In this document: positions 9,037-18,381 of the stretch, piece after piece
Layout of the letters: each line of letters opens with the position of its first letter
Position numbering within the stretch: position 1 is the stretch's first letter
Origin: Planotetraspora silvatica
Lineage (GTDB): Bacteria > Actinomycetota > Actinomycetes > Streptosporangiales > Streptosporangiaceae
Length of the DNA: 64,000 nucleotides
Direction: 5' to 3'
Assembly: GCF_016863315.1 (NCBI RefSeq)
Contig: NZ_BOOQ01000026.1
Location: forward strand, 1-64,000
Position numbers and translations under genes: made by a program
The notes under the pieces: model-generated
Databases searched by the model: none
Told to the model about the DNA's origin: nothing
Seen by the model: only the letters and a program-made list of their open reading frames with translations

Positions 9037-10239
9037 TTACAGGGTGACGGGGAGGGATTTGATGCCGTTGATGAAGCTGGACCGGAGGCGGGCGGCCTCG
9101 CCGGACTGCTGGAGGGTGGGGACCCGCTCCGCCAGGACCTCGAACAGGACCCTCAGCTCCAGCTTGGCCAGGTGGTTGCCGAGGCAGAAGTGGGCGCCGC
9201 CGCCGCCGAACCCGATCTGCGGGTTGGGGGTCCGGCCGATGTCGAAGACGTCCGGGGACTCGAACACGTCCGCGTCGCGGTTGGCCGAGGTGTAGAAGAC
9301 GACGACCTTGTCGCCCTCGGCGATCTCCTGGCCCCGGATGACCGTGTCGGTCGTGGCCGTCCGCCGGAAGAGGTTGACCGGCGAGATCCACCGGACGATC
9401 TCGTCGGCCGCGGAGCCGGCCAGACCGCGGTCCGCGACCAGCCTGGCCCACTGATCGGGGTTCTCGAAGAGAGTGAGCATGCCGCCTGAGGCCGCGTTCC
9501 TCGTGGTCTCGTTGCCCGCCACGACGAGGAGCAGCACGAACAGGTCGAACTCGTCGACGGTCAGCGTCTCGCCGTTCTCGGCCGGCTGGAGCAGCTTGGT
9601 GACGATGTCGTCCTGCGGGTCGTCCTTGCGGGCCGCGGCCAGCGCGTTGGCGTAGGTGTAGACCTCCATGGCGGCGGTCTGGCCCTCGTCCGGGTCGGCG
9701 GCGTAGTCGGGGTCCTGGGCGCCGATCATCCGGTTGGACCACTCGAAGATCTTGTCCCGGTCCTCGATCGGAGCGCCGAGCAATTCGCAGATCACATACA
9801 GCGGCAGCGGGGCCGCGAAGTCCGTGACGAAGTCGACCGAGGACTTGGCCTTCGCCTCATCGACGAGCTGGTGGCAGATCTCCCTGATGTGCTCTTCCAG
9901 CTTGCCGATGGCGCGCGGGGTGAAACCGCGGTTGACCAGTGAACGGCGCCGGGTGTGCTCCGGCGGGTCCTGGTTGAGCATCATCATGCGCTGGAGCTCG
10001 CGCTGCGGCTCGGGCATCTCGTCGAACAGGGCGAGCTTCTTCGACGAGGAGAACAGGTCCGAGTGCCGGGACACGTGGACGACGTCCTCGTGCTTGGTGA
10101 GCGCCCAGAATCCGGGCCAGTTCCGCTCGGCGTCGCCCTCGTGCCAGAAGACCGGAGCGTTCTCGCGCAGCCAGCGGAGCTGGTCGTGCGGGGCCCCCTT
10201 GCTCGCGTACTGGTCCTGGTCGACGAGGTTGATATCCAT
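9037..10239 (-). CDS. Cytochrome P450, CYP124/125/142-like
   Basis: 400 aa. I-helix AGNETTRN (oxygen-activation groove), K-helix ExxR in DEIVRW, and haem-binding FGGGGAHFCLGNHLAKLE near residue 350 with the proximal Cys. The N-terminal WPGFWALTKHEDVVHVSRH region and overall length resemble the actinobacterial steroid side-chain and fatty-acyl omega-hydroxylases CYP124, CYP125 and CYP142. AGGTGG precedes the ATG. A perfect KstR-type operator lies at 10315-10328, so induction by steroid acyl-CoA is likely. The ferredoxin at 1279 is a candidate redox partner. Terminal hydroxylation of a sterol side chain is the best functional guess; the exact subfamily would need a phylogeny. Confidence 0.85.
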   Translation of the reverse strand: MDINLVDQDQYASKGAPHDQLRWLRENAPVFWHEGDAERNWPGFWALTKHEDVVHVSRHSDLFSSSKKLALFDEMPEPQRELQRMMMLNQDPPEHTRRRSLVNRGFTPRAIGKLEEHIREICHQLVDEAKAKSSVDFVTDFAAPLPLYVICELLGAPIEDRDKIFEWSNRMIGAQDPDYAADPDEGQTAAMEVYTYANALAAARKDDPQDDIVTKLLQPAENGETLTVDEFDLFVLLLVVAGNETTRNAASGGMLTLFENPDQWARLVADRGLAGSAADEIVRWISPVNLFRRTATTDTVIRGQEIAEGDKVVVFYTSANRDADVFESPDVFDIGRTPNPQIGFGGGGAHFCLGNHLAKLELRVLFEVLAERVPTLQQSGEAARLRSSFINGIKSLPVTL

Positions 10240-10314
10240 GGGACCACCTAGTGTCGAGGGTGAGGCCGGGACTGGAAGATCGTTTATACACCAGCCGAAT
10301 GACGAACCTCTTAC

Positions 10315-10328
10315 TGAAACGTGTTCTA
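10315..10328. promoter_or_regulatory. KstR-like operator upstream of the P450 gene
   Basis: TGAAACGTGTTCTA matches TNNAACNNGTTNNA, 76 bp before the P450 ATG. It supports co-regulation of the P450 with the steroid genes at 18.5-26.7 kb. Confidence 0.7.
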
Positions 10329-10402
10329 TTACGGCTCCGGATCGTACGTCAAGGTGTGGCCGGGGTGGCCGGAGGGTGACAAGACGCACCTTCTCCCGCA
10401 GG

Positions 10403-10413
10403 TCATCCGATGT
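10403..10413. promoter_or_regulatory. Distal GntR-type operator of the fucose operon
   Basis: TCATCCGATGT, on the minus strand ACATCGGATGA, matches the core of the 27-bp palindrome in front of the GntR gene (18382-18408) with one change. It is 83 bp before the first gene of the L-fucose operon. Confidence 0.55.
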
Positions 10414-10471
10414 GTGTGCGGCCTCGCACTTGACATCGGCCCCAGCTGTCAGGAATCTTCTCCTTGAGAAA

Positions 10472-10482
10472 ACATCGGATGT
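10472..10482. promoter_or_regulatory. Proximal GntR-type operator of the fucose operon
   Basis: ACATCGGATGT is a perfect odd-centred palindrome identical to the core of the GntR-gene operator. It lies 13 bp upstream of the GTG start of the first catabolic gene, where a bound repressor would block initiation. It is 69 bp from the distal copy. Confidence 0.65.
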
Positions 10483-10495
10483 ATGGGGGCCCCTT

Positions 10496-11353
10496 GTGAA
10501 GTTGCTCCGCGTTGGTGCGATAGGTGAGGAACGTCCGGCCGTGCTGGACGGCGAAGGCCGCGTCCGCGACCTGACCGGCCTGCTCGGGGGAGCGGACATC
10601 GACGGGCCGTTCCTGGCCGGTGGCGGCCTTGATCGGGTCCGCGCCGCGCTCGCCGGAGACGACCTGCCCGTCGTCGACACCGAGGGCCTGAGGATCGGGG
10701 CGCCCGTCGCCCGGCCGGAGAAGGTCGTCTGCATCGGCCTCAACTTCCGCGACCACGCCGCCGAGTCCGGCGCGGCCATTCCGGAGGAGCCGGTCGTCTT
10801 CATGAAGGCGCCGAACACAGTCGTCGGACCTTTTGACGAGGTGTTGGTTCCGAGAAAGAGCGTCAAGACCGACTGGGAGGTCGAGCTCGCGGTCGTGATC
10901 GGCAAGACCGCCCGCTACCTCGAGTCCCACGAGGAGGCGCTCTCCGTGATCGCGGGCTATGCGATCTCCAACGACGTCTCCGAGCGAGAGTTCCAGCTCG
11001 AGCGCGGCGGTCAGTGGGACAAGGGCAAGTCGTGCGAGACCTTCAACCCGCTCGGCCCGTGGCTGGTGACGGCCGACGAGGTCGCCGACCCCCAGGGCCT
11101 GGGCATGCGGCTGTGGGTCAACGGTGAGCTCCGCCAGGACGGCGACAGCAAGAGCATGATCTTCGGGGTGGCCGAGGTCATCCGGTACCTGAGCTGGTTC
11201 ATGGTCCTCGAGCCCGGCGACGTGATCAACACCGGTACGCCGGCGGGGGTCGCCCTCGGCATGCCCGACCACCCGTACCTGCGCGAGGGCGACGTCATGG
11301 AGCTCGAGATCGACGGTCTGGGCCGCCAGCGCCAGCCGGTCGGCCAGGCATGA
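10496..11353 (+). CDS. FAH-family hydrolase, probable 2,4-diketo-3-deoxy-L-fuconate hydrolase
   Basis: 285 aa, fumarylacetoacetase C-terminal fold. [15 protein letters not shown] opens the catalytic domain; [13 protein letters not shown] supplies the metal-binding glutamates; [22 protein letters not shown] and [15 protein letters not shown] are family blocks. FAH enzymes of this type cleave acylpyruvates. In the oxidative L-fucose pathway the member splits 2,4-diketo-3-deoxy-L-fuconate into pyruvate and lactate, and the five genes downstream supply every other step, which is why I assign it so. The GTG at 10496 is the first reasonable start after the operator. It overlaps the next gene by ATGA. 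Confidence 0.8.
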   Translation: MKLLRVGAIGEERPAVLDGEGRVRDLTGLLGGADIDGPFLAGGGLDRVRAALAGDDLPVVDTEGLRIGAPVARPEKVVCIGLNFRDHAAESGAAIPEEPVVFMKAPNTVVGPFDEVLVPRKSVKTDWEVELAVVIGKTARYLESHEEALSVIAGYAISNDVSEREFQLERGGQWDKGKSCETFNPLGPWLVTADEVADPQGLGMRLWVNGELRQDGDSKSMIFGVAEVIRYLSWFMVLEPGDVINTGTPAGVALGMPDHPYLREGDVMELEIDGLGRQRQPVGQA

Positions 11354-12660
11354 CGGCCGAGCAGGTCGTCGCACGGGGCTCCTCTGTGATCACGGCGATG
11401 GAGACCCACGACATCCGCTTCCCGACGTCGAGAGAGCTCGACGGCTCGGACGCGATGAATCCCGACCCCGACTACTCGGCGGCCTACGTCGTGCTGCGTG
11501 ACGGCGACGACGAGGGCCACGGGTTCGCCTTCACGATCGGCCGCGGCAACGACGTCCAGACCGCCGCCATCAAGGCGCTGGAGCCGTACGTCCTCGGGAA
11601 GAGCGTCGACGACCTCGGCGCGCTGTACCGCGACATGGTGGGCGACTCGCAGCTGCGCTGGCTGGGCCCGGAGAAGGGCGTCATGCACATGGCGATCTCC
11701 GCGGTCGTCAACGCCCTGTGGGACCTCAAGGCCAAGCGCGAGGGCAAGCCGGTCTGGCTGCTGCTGAGCGAGATGTCGCCCGAGGAGATCGTCGGCCTCG
11801 TCGACTTCCGCTATCTCTCGGACGCCCTCACGCGCGAGGAGGCCCTCGCCATCCTCCGCGCCGCCGAGCCGGGCCGCGCCGAGCGGATCGAGCGGCTCAA
11901 GGAGAGCGGCTACCCGGCGTACACCACCTCGCCCGGCTGGCTGGGCTACAGCGACGACAAGCTGCGCCGCCTCTGCAAGGAGGCCATCCAGGACGGCTTC
12001 ACGCAGATCAAGCTGAAGGTCGGCGCCGACCTCGACGACGACGTCCGCCGCATGCGGATCGCCCGCGAGGTCTGCGGCCCCGGGTTCCGCATCGCCGTCG
12101 ACGCCAACCAGCGGTGGGACGTCGGCGCGGCCGTCGCCTGGGTCAAGGCGCTCGCCGAGTTCGACCCGTGGTGGGTCGAGGAGCCCACGAGCCCCGACGA
12201 CGTGCTCGGTCACGCCACCATCGCCCGAGAGATCGCACCCGTCAAGGTGGCGACGGGCGAGCACGTCCAGAACCGGGTGATCTTCAAGCAGCTGCTGCAG
12301 GCCGGCGCCATCTCCTACCTCCAGCTGGACGCCGCCCGCGTCGCCGGTGTGAACGAGAACATCGCGATCCTACTGCTCGCCGCCAAGTTCGGCGTCCCGG
12401 TCTGCCCGCACGCCGGTGGCGTCGGCCTGTGCGAGCTCGTGCAGCACCTGTCGATGTTCGACTACGTCGCGGTGAGCGGGTCCATGGACGACCGGGTCAT
12501 CGAATACGTCGATCACCTTCACGAGCACTTCGTGACGCCCGTGGTGATCGAGAACGGCGCCTACCGGACGCCGCTCGCCCCCGGCTTCAGCGCCACCATG
12601 CACGCCGAGTCGATCGCGGACTACTCCTTCCCGGACGGGCCCGTCTGGAGATCCGCATGA
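11350..12660 (+). CDS. L-fuconate dehydratase (enolase superfamily, ENOSF1 type)
   Basis: 436 aa. The N-terminal capping domain starts [20 protein letters not shown] followed by [13 protein letters not shown], a signature of the fuconate dehydratase/ENOSF1 group. In the barrel: Lys pair IKLKVG, Mg ligands in [20 protein letters not shown] and VATGEHVQN, and the general acid/base His in [10 protein letters not shown]. The reaction is L-fuconate to 2-keto-3-deoxy-L-fuconate plus water. The start ATG overlaps the stop of the hydrolase gene, so the two are coupled. High confidence because both the capping-domain signature and the operon context agree. Confidence 0.9.
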   Translation: MTAEQVVARGSSVITAMETHDIRFPTSRELDGSDAMNPDPDYSAAYVVLRDGDDEGHGFAFTIGRGNDVQTAAIKALEPYVLGKSVDDLGALYRDMVGDSQLRWLGPEKGVMHMAISAVVNALWDLKAKREGKPVWLLLSEMSPEEIVGLVDFRYLSDALTREEALAILRAAEPGRAERIERLKESGYPAYTTSPGWLGYSDDKLRRLCKEAIQDGFTQIKLKVGADLDDDVRRMRIAREVCGPGFRIAVDANQRWDVGAAVAWVKALAEFDPWWVEEPTSPDDVLGHATIAREIAPVKVATGEHVQNRVIFKQLLQAGAISYLQLDAARVAGVNENIAILLLAAKFGVPVCPHAGGVGLCELVQHLSMFDYVAVSGSMDDRVIEYVDHLHEHFVTPVVIENGAYRTPLAPGFSATMHAESIADYSFPDGPVWRSA

Positions 12661-12694
12661 GCCGCGCGGCCCACACACGTCAGGGATGTGACCG

Positions 12695-13447
12695 ATGAGC
12701 ACGGAATTCGACGGACTTACCGCACTCGTGACGGGAGGCGGCTCAGGGATCGGACTCGCCACGGCCACGCTGCTGGCCGAGCGGGGCGCCCGCGTGGCCT
12801 GCCTCGACGTCAACCCGCCGGGGGAGCCGTTCCTCGGGCTCAAGGCCGACGTCACCGACGACGCCTCCGTCCGTACGGCGGTGGCCGCGGCGGCCGAGCA
12901 CTTCGGCGGGCTCGACATCGTCGTCAACAACGCCGGAATCGGGGCGGCGGGCACGATCGCGGACAACCCCGACGACGAGTGGCTGCGGGTCCTGGACATC
13001 AACGTCGTGGGCATGGTCCGGGTGGCCAGGGCGGCTCTGCCGTACCTGCGGCAGTCGAGTCACGCGGCCATCGTCAACACGTGCTCCATCGCCGCGACGG
13101 CGGGGCTGCCGAATCGCGCTCTCTACAGTGCCAGCAAGGGGGCCGTACTATCGTTGACCCTCGCGATGGCGGCGGACCATATCGAAGACGGCATCCGGGT
13201 CAACTGCGTCAACCCGGGCACGGCGGACACCCCGTGGGTGGGCCGGCTGCTCGACGCCGCGACCGACCCGGCGGCCGAGCGCGCCGCACTCGAGCAGCGC
13301 CAGCCGATGGGGCGGCTCGTGAGCGCGCAGGAGATCGCTCATGCCATCGCCTACCTGGCCAGTCCGCTCGGCTCCGCCACCACCGGTACGGCCATCGCCG
13401 TCGACGGTGGCATGCAGGGCCTGCGGCTCCGGCCCCGATCGAACTGA
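12695..13447 (+). CDS. SDR, probable 2-keto-3-deoxy-L-fuconate dehydrogenase
   Basis: 250 aa classical short-chain dehydrogenase. TGGGSGIGLATATLL is the NAD-binding loop, CLDVNPP suggests NAD preference (Asp at the end of strand 2), NNAG near residue 85, catalytic Ser in NTCSIAA, and YSASK for Tyr-x3-Lys. In this operon it most likely oxidises 2-keto-3-deoxy-L-fuconate to the 2,4-diketo compound that the FAH enzyme cleaves. It could alternatively be the L-fucose 1-dehydrogenase, with the aldo-keto reductase as an alternative for that step. Confidence 0.82.
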   Translation: MSTEFDGLTALVTGGGSGIGLATATLLAERGARVACLDVNPPGEPFLGLKADVTDDASVRTAVAAAAEHFGGLDIVVNNAGIGAAGTIADNPDDEWLRVLDINVVGMVRVARAALPYLRQSSHAAIVNTCSIAATAGLPNRALYSASKGAVLSLTLAMAADHIEDGIRVNCVNPGTADTPWVGRLLDAATDPAAERAALEQRQPMGRLVSAQEIAHAIAYLASPLGSATTGTAIAVDGGMQGLRLRPRSN

Positions 13448-13472
13448 CATCGAACCAGCAGGGAGTTCGCCC

Positions 13473-13778
13473 ATGCAGAGGATCGCTCTGCGCACCCGGC
13501 TCAAGGCGGATGCCGTCGACGAGTACGAGAAGGTCCACGCGGTGATCCCGGAGGATCTGGACGCCGCCCTGCGAGAGGGCGGCGTGCACACCTGGCGGAT
13601 CTGGCGTGACGGACTCGACCTGTTCCACTATGTGGAGGTCGACGACTACGAGAGCCTGCAGCGCTTCCTCCGGGACAGCCCCGCCGACCAGGCGTGGCAG
13701 GCCCGGATCAACCTGCTGCTCGACGCGGACTTCGACCCGGCGGCGACCGGCCTTCGCATGGTGTGGGAGCTTCCATGA
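13473..13778 (+). CDS. L-rhamnose/L-fucose mutarotase (RhaM family)
   Basis: 101 aa, dimeric alpha/beta-barrel mutarotase family (DUF718). Seen: RTRLKADAVDEYEKVHAVIP with the catalytic His and adjacent Tyr, HTWRIWRDGLDLFHYVEVDD, and a C-terminal MVWEL strand. It interconverts the alpha and beta pyranose anomers, feeding the form used by the dehydrogenase. Context points to L-fucose. The ATG at 13473 has CAGGGAG upstream. The stop overlaps the next start (ATGA). Confidence 0.88.
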   Translation: MQRIALRTRLKADAVDEYEKVHAVIPEDLDAALREGGVHTWRIWRDGLDLFHYVEVDDYESLQRFLRDSPADQAWQARINLLLDADFDPAATGLRMVWELP

Positions 13779-14689
13779 ACGTCACCCCCTACGGTTTCGG
13801 CTCCGCGCCGATCGGCAACCTCTTCACGGCCCTGTCCGACGAGGAGGCGGCCGCCGCGATCGACGCCGCGTGGGACGCCGGCATCCGCTACTTCGACACC
13901 GCCCCCCATTACGGCCTGGGCCTGTCGGAACGGCGGATCGGCGCGGCGCTGCGGGACCGCCCTCGGGAGGACTACGTCGTGTCCACGAAGGTGGGCCGCC
14001 TGCTCGAGCCGAGCTCGGCCGGCGGGCGTGACGACCAGGGCTTCGACGTGCCCGCGACTCACAGGCGTGTCTGGGACTTCTCCCGCGACGGCGTGCGGCG
14101 CTCGCTCGAGGAGTCCCTGGAGCGGCTCGGCCTCGACTCGGTCGACATCGCGCTCATGCACGACCCGGACGCCCATTACAAGGAAGCCCTCTCCGAGGCG
14201 TATCCCGCGCTGGCCGAGTTGCGCGCCCAGGGCGTCGTCAAGGCGATCGGCGCGGGGATGAACCAGACGCGGATGCTCGGCGACCTCGTCAGGGAGACCG
14301 ACATCGACGTGGTGCTGCTGGCCGGGCGCTACTCGCTGCTCGACAGGTCGGGCGAGGAGGAGCTCCTGCCGCTGTGCCTGGATCGCGGCGTGTCCGTGTT
14401 CGTCGGGGGAGTGTTCAACAGCGGGCTGCTCGCCACCCACGACCCCGCCGGCACCTACGACTACGCGCCCGCACCTGCGGAGCTGCTGGAGCGGGCCAGG
14501 GCGATGGCCCGGGTGTGTGAACGGCACGGAGTCACGCTGCCGCAGGCGGCCCTGGCGTTCCCGCTCAGGCACCCGGCGGTGGCCTCGGTCGTCGTGGGCA
14601 TGCGCTCGGCCGCGGAGGTCGAGCAGAACATGGCCCTGACCGACCTGTCCGTCCCCGACGACCTCTGGCCGGACCTCCTCTCCGTCTGA
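13775..14689 (+). CDS. Aldo-keto reductase, probable L-fucose (D-threo-aldose) 1-dehydrogenase
   Basis: 304 aa. AKR hallmarks: YFDTAPHYGLGLSERRIG (catalytic Asp and Tyr), VVSTKVGRLL (Lys), VDIALMHDPD (His), and VVGMRSAAEVEQN near the C-terminus for nucleotide binding. The family includes the D-threo-aldose 1-dehydrogenases that oxidise L-fucose to L-fucono-1,5-lactone with NAD(P). The coupled mutarotase upstream and the lactonase downstream support this. The window has a second, less closely related AKR at 16615. Confidence 0.85.
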   Translation: MNVTPYGFGSAPIGNLFTALSDEEAAAAIDAAWDAGIRYFDTAPHYGLGLSERRIGAALRDRPREDYVVSTKVGRLLEPSSAGGRDDQGFDVPATHRRVWDFSRDGVRRSLEESLERLGLDSVDIALMHDPDAHYKEALSEAYPALAELRAQGVVKAIGAGMNQTRMLGDLVRETDIDVVLLAGRYSLLDRSGEEELLPLCLDRGVSVFVGGVFNSGLLATHDPAGTYDYAPAPAELLERARAMARVCERHGVTLPQAALAFPLRHPAVASVVVGMRSAAEVEQNMALTDLSVPDDLWPDLLSV

Positions 14690-14733
14690 CCGTCCGTCTG
14701 ATCAAGCCGCGCACGACGACAAGGAGACGTGTC

Positions 14734-15606
14734 GTGATCGACGCGCACCACCACCTCTGGGACCCGTCCCGCCGGACCTACCCGTGGATGTCGGGGGAGG
14801 CCCTCGCGCCGGTGCGCAAGCCGTACGGGCTGGAGGATCTCAGGCGGGAGACGGCCGCGGCCGGGGTGAGCGGGACGGTTCTCGTGCAGACCGTCTCCGA
14901 CCTCGGCGAGACGGTCGAGTTCCTCGGCACGGCCGGAGGGTCGGACGGGCTGATCGCCGGCGTCGTCGGGTGGGTGGACCTCACCGGCGGCGTGCCCGAT
15001 CAGGTGGAGCGACTGCGCGGGTCGACCGGGGGAGAACTGCTCGTCGGCATCCGCCATCAGGTGCAGGACGAGGCGGACCCCGAGTGGATCGCCCGTTCCG
15101 ACGTCCGCGCGGGGCTGCACGCGGTCGCCGCGGCGGGACTGGCGTACGACCTGCTGGTGCTGGTGCCGCAGATCCCGGCGGCCCTGTCCGTCGTGCGGGA
15201 CATGCCCGGCCTGCGTTTCGTCCTCGACCACGCGGCCAAGCCGCCTGTCTCCTCCGGCGAGTTCGAGCCGTGGGCGAGCGGGCTCGCCGAGCTGGCCAAG
15301 CTGCCGAACGTCGCGTGCAAGCTCTCCGGGCTGGTGACCGAGGCGTCGTGGACGGACTGGGAGACCCCGCAGATCGCGCCTTACGCGGCCCACATCCTGG
15401 ACTCCTTCGGCCCCGACCGGGTGATGTTCGGCTCCGACTGGCCGGTGTGCGAGCTCGCCGCGTCGTACGCGCAGGTGGTCGAGCTTGCGGGTGAGCTCAC
15501 GTCGGGTCTGTCCGAGGCGGAGCGTGCGCGGGTCTTCGGCGGCACCGCTCAGGAGTGGTACGGACTGCCCGACATCGACGACCTGGACGCGTCCCTGCTC
15601 CGGTAG
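14734..15606 (+). CDS. Amidohydrolase, probable L-fuconolactonase
   Basis: 290 aa, COG3618-type amidohydrolase. The N-terminal MIDAHHHLWDP provides the HxH metal ligands; FVLDHAAKPP, ACKLSGLVTEA and MFGSDWPVCEL are family blocks, the last with the catalytic Asp. This group hydrolyses six-carbon sugar lactones, here L-fuconolactone to L-fuconate. The GTG at 14734 follows AAGGAGA. Its last 58 bp overlap, tail to tail, the 3' end of the AraC gene on the other strand. Confidence 0.88.
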   Translation: MIDAHHHLWDPSRRTYPWMSGEALAPVRKPYGLEDLRRETAAAGVSGTVLVQTVSDLGETVEFLGTAGGSDGLIAGVVGWVDLTGGVPDQVERLRGSTGGELLVGIRHQVQDEADPEWIARSDVRAGLHAVAAAGLAYDLLVLVPQIPAALSVVRDMPGLRFVLDHAAKPPVSSGEFEPWASGLAELAKLPNVACKLSGLVTEASWTDWETPQIAPYAAHILDSFGPDRVMFGSDWPVCELAASYAQVVELAGELTSGLSEAERARVFGGTAQEWYGLPDIDDLDASLLR

Positions 15607-16508
15607 GCCCGGGGCGAGGTGCCCATGACCCGTTTGAACGCGTTGCTGAAGGAGCTCTCCGAGCCGTACCCCCAGTTGCCGGCGATCGCGTGCACGGTCC
15701 GGTCGGTCTCGCGCAACTCCCGCCCGGCCGCGTGCATGCGCCAGCGCATGAGGTAGTCGAGCGGGGAGGAACCGACGACGGCCTTGAACCTCTCCGCGAA
15801 GGTCGACCGTGACATGCCCACGGTGGTGGCGAGGTCGTCGACCGTCCACTTGCGTGCGGCGTCCTCGTGCATCAGCCGCAGCGCGCCCCCGATCTGGGGA
15901 TCGAGCAGTGCGCTGAGCCAGCCGCCCGGCGACTCGCCGTCCGCCGCCATCGTGGCGGCGTAGGTGCGCAGGGCCTGCACGAACACCATGTGGACGATGC
16001 GTTCGGTCATGAAGGCGGAGCCGAGCGCGGGCGCGGCCGTCTCCTGGTTGAGCAGCCGCATCGCCATGTGCAGGACCTCCGCCTGATCGGTCGAGGCGGG
16101 GACGTGTACCAGCGGCGGCAGCACGTCGAGGAGCAGCTTGGCGTTGTTCTCGTCGAAGGTGAGGGCCCCGCCGAACAGAACGGTGTCGACGGTCGCGTCC
16201 CCGTACCGGACGCGGGCGACGCTCTCGGCCGCCAGGAACACCGGCACGGCGTCGACGACCCGCGTCTCCAGATCGCTGGACATGACGTACGGCCCGCCGC
16301 TGGTGACCATCCAGCAGTCCCCCTGCCGCAGCAGTGCCGGCGCGGCGTCCTTCGGCGAGATCCAGCAGGAGCCCGCGAGCACCACGCCGAACTTCGCGTA
16401 CCGGTAGCCCCCCGGGAACCGCAGCGCCCAGGGGCCCCCGGCCTCGAAGCGGGAGGGCGCGGCGCTCTCGACGTTCAGCAGGGACAGGACGTGGGACAGG
16501 GCATCCAC
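15549..16508 (-). CDS. AraC-family transcriptional regulator (Cupin_6 sensor)
   Basis: 319 aa. The N-terminal half is a cupin-like sensor (YRYAKFGVVLAGSCWISPKD, LLRQGDCWMVTSG) of the type in AraC regulators of short-chain or aldo-keto reductases. The C-terminal half has two helix-turn-helix units, WTVDDLATTVGMSRSTFAERF and VHAIAGNWGYGSESSFSNAF, then the conserved TSPRAYR. A GTG start at 16508. It is divergent from an aldo-keto reductase (16615), its probable target; both promoters share 16509-16614. The 3' end overlaps the fuconolactonase gene by 58 bp, so the two transcripts are complementary there. Confidence 0.88.
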   Translation of the reverse strand: MDALSHVLSLLNVESAAPSRFEAGGPWALRFPGGYRYAKFGVVLAGSCWISPKDAAPALLRQGDCWMVTSGGPYVMSSDLETRVVDAVPVFLAAESVARVRYGDATVDTVLFGGALTFDENNAKLLLDVLPPLVHVPASTDQAEVLHMAMRLLNQETAAPALGSAFMTERIVHMVFVQALRTYAATMAADGESPGGWLSALLDPQIGGALRLMHEDAARKWTVDDLATTVGMSRSTFAERFKAVVGSSPLDYLMRWRMHAAGRELRETDRTVHAIAGNWGYGSESSFSNAFKRVMGTSPRAYRSRDASRSSMSGSPYHS

Positions 16509-16614
16509 GGGGGAACTCCGGACGATCGATCAGGTAAATCGGACTTTCTCGCATAGATTGTCCGGATTTCCGTCTCTAGGGTGCAAGGGCAAGCTCGTAA
16601 AGACGGGGGAAATT

Positions 16615-17655
16615 ATGAAATATCGCCTATTGGGTCGCACAGGGGTGCTCGTATCGGAGATCTGCCTGGGTGCGATGACCTTCGGCGGTGCCGAGGGTCC
16701 TCTCTACCGCATGCTGGGCAGCCTCGGGCAGGACCAGGTCGACCGCATCGTCGGCACCGCCCTCGACGCCGGGGTGAATTTTGTCGACACCGCGGACGTC
16801 TACTCGGCCGGCGAATCCGAGATCATGCTCGGCCAGGCGCTCAAGGGCCGCCGGGACGAGGTCGTTCTGGCGACCAAGCTGGCCGCCCGCGTGGGACCGG
16901 GGGTCAACGAGATCGGCCTGTCGCGCCTTCACACGGCGCGGGCCCTGGAGGACAGCCTGCGCCGGCTGGGGACCGATCACATCGATCTCTACCAGCTTCA
17001 CAACGTCGACCCGCTGACGCCGATAGAGGAGACGCTGGGTGCACTGAACGACGCCGTACGGCAGGGCAAGATCCGATACATAGGATGTTCGAACCTCGCC
17101 GCGTGGCAGGTGGTCAAGGCGCTGGGTGTCTCGGCATTGCGTGACCTGGCGGGATTCGCATCGGTCCAGGCGTACTACTCCCTGGTCGGCCGGGACCTCG
17201 AGCACGAACTGCTGCCCATGATCGAGGAGTACGAGCTGGGCCTGATGGTGTGGGCGCCGCTCGCCGGAGGGTTCCTGTCCGGGAAGTTCGACCGTGCCGG
17301 AGCGTCCGACCCGGCCTCGCGGCACGCGCAGCAGGGCTACCCCGACTTCCCCCCGATCGACCGGACGCACGCCTACGACGTCATCGACGTGCTCAAGACC
17401 GTCGCCGCCCGCCACGAGGTCAGCGTCGCCCGCGTCGCGCTCGCGTGGGTCCTGGCGCGGCCTGCCGTCACCACGGTCATCGTGGGCGTCCGCAGGCCCG
17501 AGCAGCTCGCCGACAATCTCGCGGCGGCCGACCTGTCCCTCACCGAAGAGGATCTGGCTCGGCTCGACGAGGTGAGCCGGATCCCCGCGCCCTACCCCGC
17601 CTGGGTCCAGCGGAACAGCATCCTGGGGCGGGCGGCTCCCCAGCCGGTGAGGTAG
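16615..17655 (+). CDS. Aldo-keto reductase
   Basis: 346 aa. NFVDTADVYSAGESE (Asp/Tyr), VLATKLAARVG (Lys), IDLYQLHNVDP (His), VWAPLAGGFLSGK and VTTVIVGVRRPEQL give a complete AKR of the YajO/AKR11-like group. The ATG at 16615 has GGGGGA upstream; the longer in-frame reading crosses the promoter. It is divergent from the AraC regulator. No clear link to the fucose pathway other than proximity. Substrate unknown. Confidence 0.85.
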   Translation: MKYRLLGRTGVLVSEICLGAMTFGGAEGPLYRMLGSLGQDQVDRIVGTALDAGVNFVDTADVYSAGESEIMLGQALKGRRDEVVLATKLAARVGPGVNEIGLSRLHTARALEDSLRRLGTDHIDLYQLHNVDPLTPIEETLGALNDAVRQGKIRYIGCSNLAAWQVVKALGVSALRDLAGFASVQAYYSLVGRDLEHELLPMIEEYELGLMVWAPLAGGFLSGKFDRAGASDPASRHAQQGYPDFPPIDRTHAYDVIDVLKTVAARHEVSVARVALAWVLARPAVTTVIVGVRRPEQLADNLAAADLSLTEEDLARLDEVSRIPAPYPAWVQRNSILGRAAPQPVR

Positions 17656-17658
17656 GGC

Positions 17659-18330
17659 TCACAGGGCCTGGCGCAGCCACTCCTCGACCCCGGCCACGTG
17701 GACGGTCGCCCAGGCCATCGCGATGTCGGGCTGATGCGAGGCGATCGCCTCGTAGATGGCCACGTGTTGCTCGCGCGTCTTGCCCAGGGCGCCCTCCTGG
17801 GTGAGACCGCGCCACACCCGCGCCCGCGTGGTCGGCCCTGACAGGCTCTCGATCAGCGAGGCCAGGACGGCGTTACCCGAGCCGGCCGCGATCCGCTGGT
17901 GGAACTCCAGGTCGTTGGCCACGAGTTGCTCGACGCTCGGCTCCGCCGGGAGGGAGTCGAGGATCTTGCGCAGGTCCTCGATGTCCTCGCCGCCCATCTG
18001 GGTCGCCGCCATCGCCGTGGCCGCGGGCTCGAGGATCCTTCTCACCTGGAAGAACTGCAGGACCGTGTCGTCCAGGTGGAAGTCGACCACGAACGACAGC
18101 GCATCCAGCAGCAGATGGGGTTCCAGGCTCGTGACATAGGTGCCGTCGCCCTGCCGTACGTCGAGGACGTTGATCAGGGCGAGCGCGCGGACGGCCTCGC
18201 GGAGCGAGTTGCGGGACAGGCCGAGGCGCTCGGCCAGGTCGGCCTCCTTGGGCAGCCGGTCGCCGGGGGCCAGCTCGCCCGAAATGATCATGTCCTTGAT
18301 GCTGTCGATCGCCGCGTCGGTGACTGCCAC
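17659..18330 (-). CDS. FadR-subfamily GntR transcriptional regulator, probable fucose-operon repressor
   Basis: 223 aa. The winged-helix domain shows LAPGDRLPKEADLAERLGLS then RNSLREAVRALALINVLDVRQGDGTYV. The all-helical FCD effector domain has the metal-ligand pattern DLEFHQRI and EQHVAIYEAIASH. The GTG at 18330 is chosen for AAGGAG eight bases upstream. An ATG at 18393 would add 21 residues but lies inside the palindromic operator 18382-18408, so it is less likely. The operator core occurs twice before the fucose operon, which makes L-fucose catabolism the probable regulon and a pathway acid the probable inducer. Confidence 0.85.
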   Translation of the reverse strand: MAVTDAAIDSIKDMIISGELAPGDRLPKEADLAERLGLSRNSLREAVRALALINVLDVRQGDGTYVTSLEPHLLLDALSFVVDFHLDDTVLQFFQVRRILEPAATAMAATQMGGEDIEDLRKILDSLPAEPSVEQLVANDLEFHQRIAAGSGNAVLASLIESLSGPTTRARVWRGLTQEGALGKTREQHVAIYEAIASHQPDIAMAWATVHVAGVEEWLRQAL

Positions 18331-18381
18331 GCCATGCACTCCTTGGAGTCCTGTCAGCCGGGGCGATCCCTGCGTGCGTGG

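Noticed and set aside
14461-16554. 697-codon leftward open frame across the fuconolactonase and AraC genes
   Set aside because: It lies in another frame than the AraC protein and has no domain; the known proteins on both strands explain the region.
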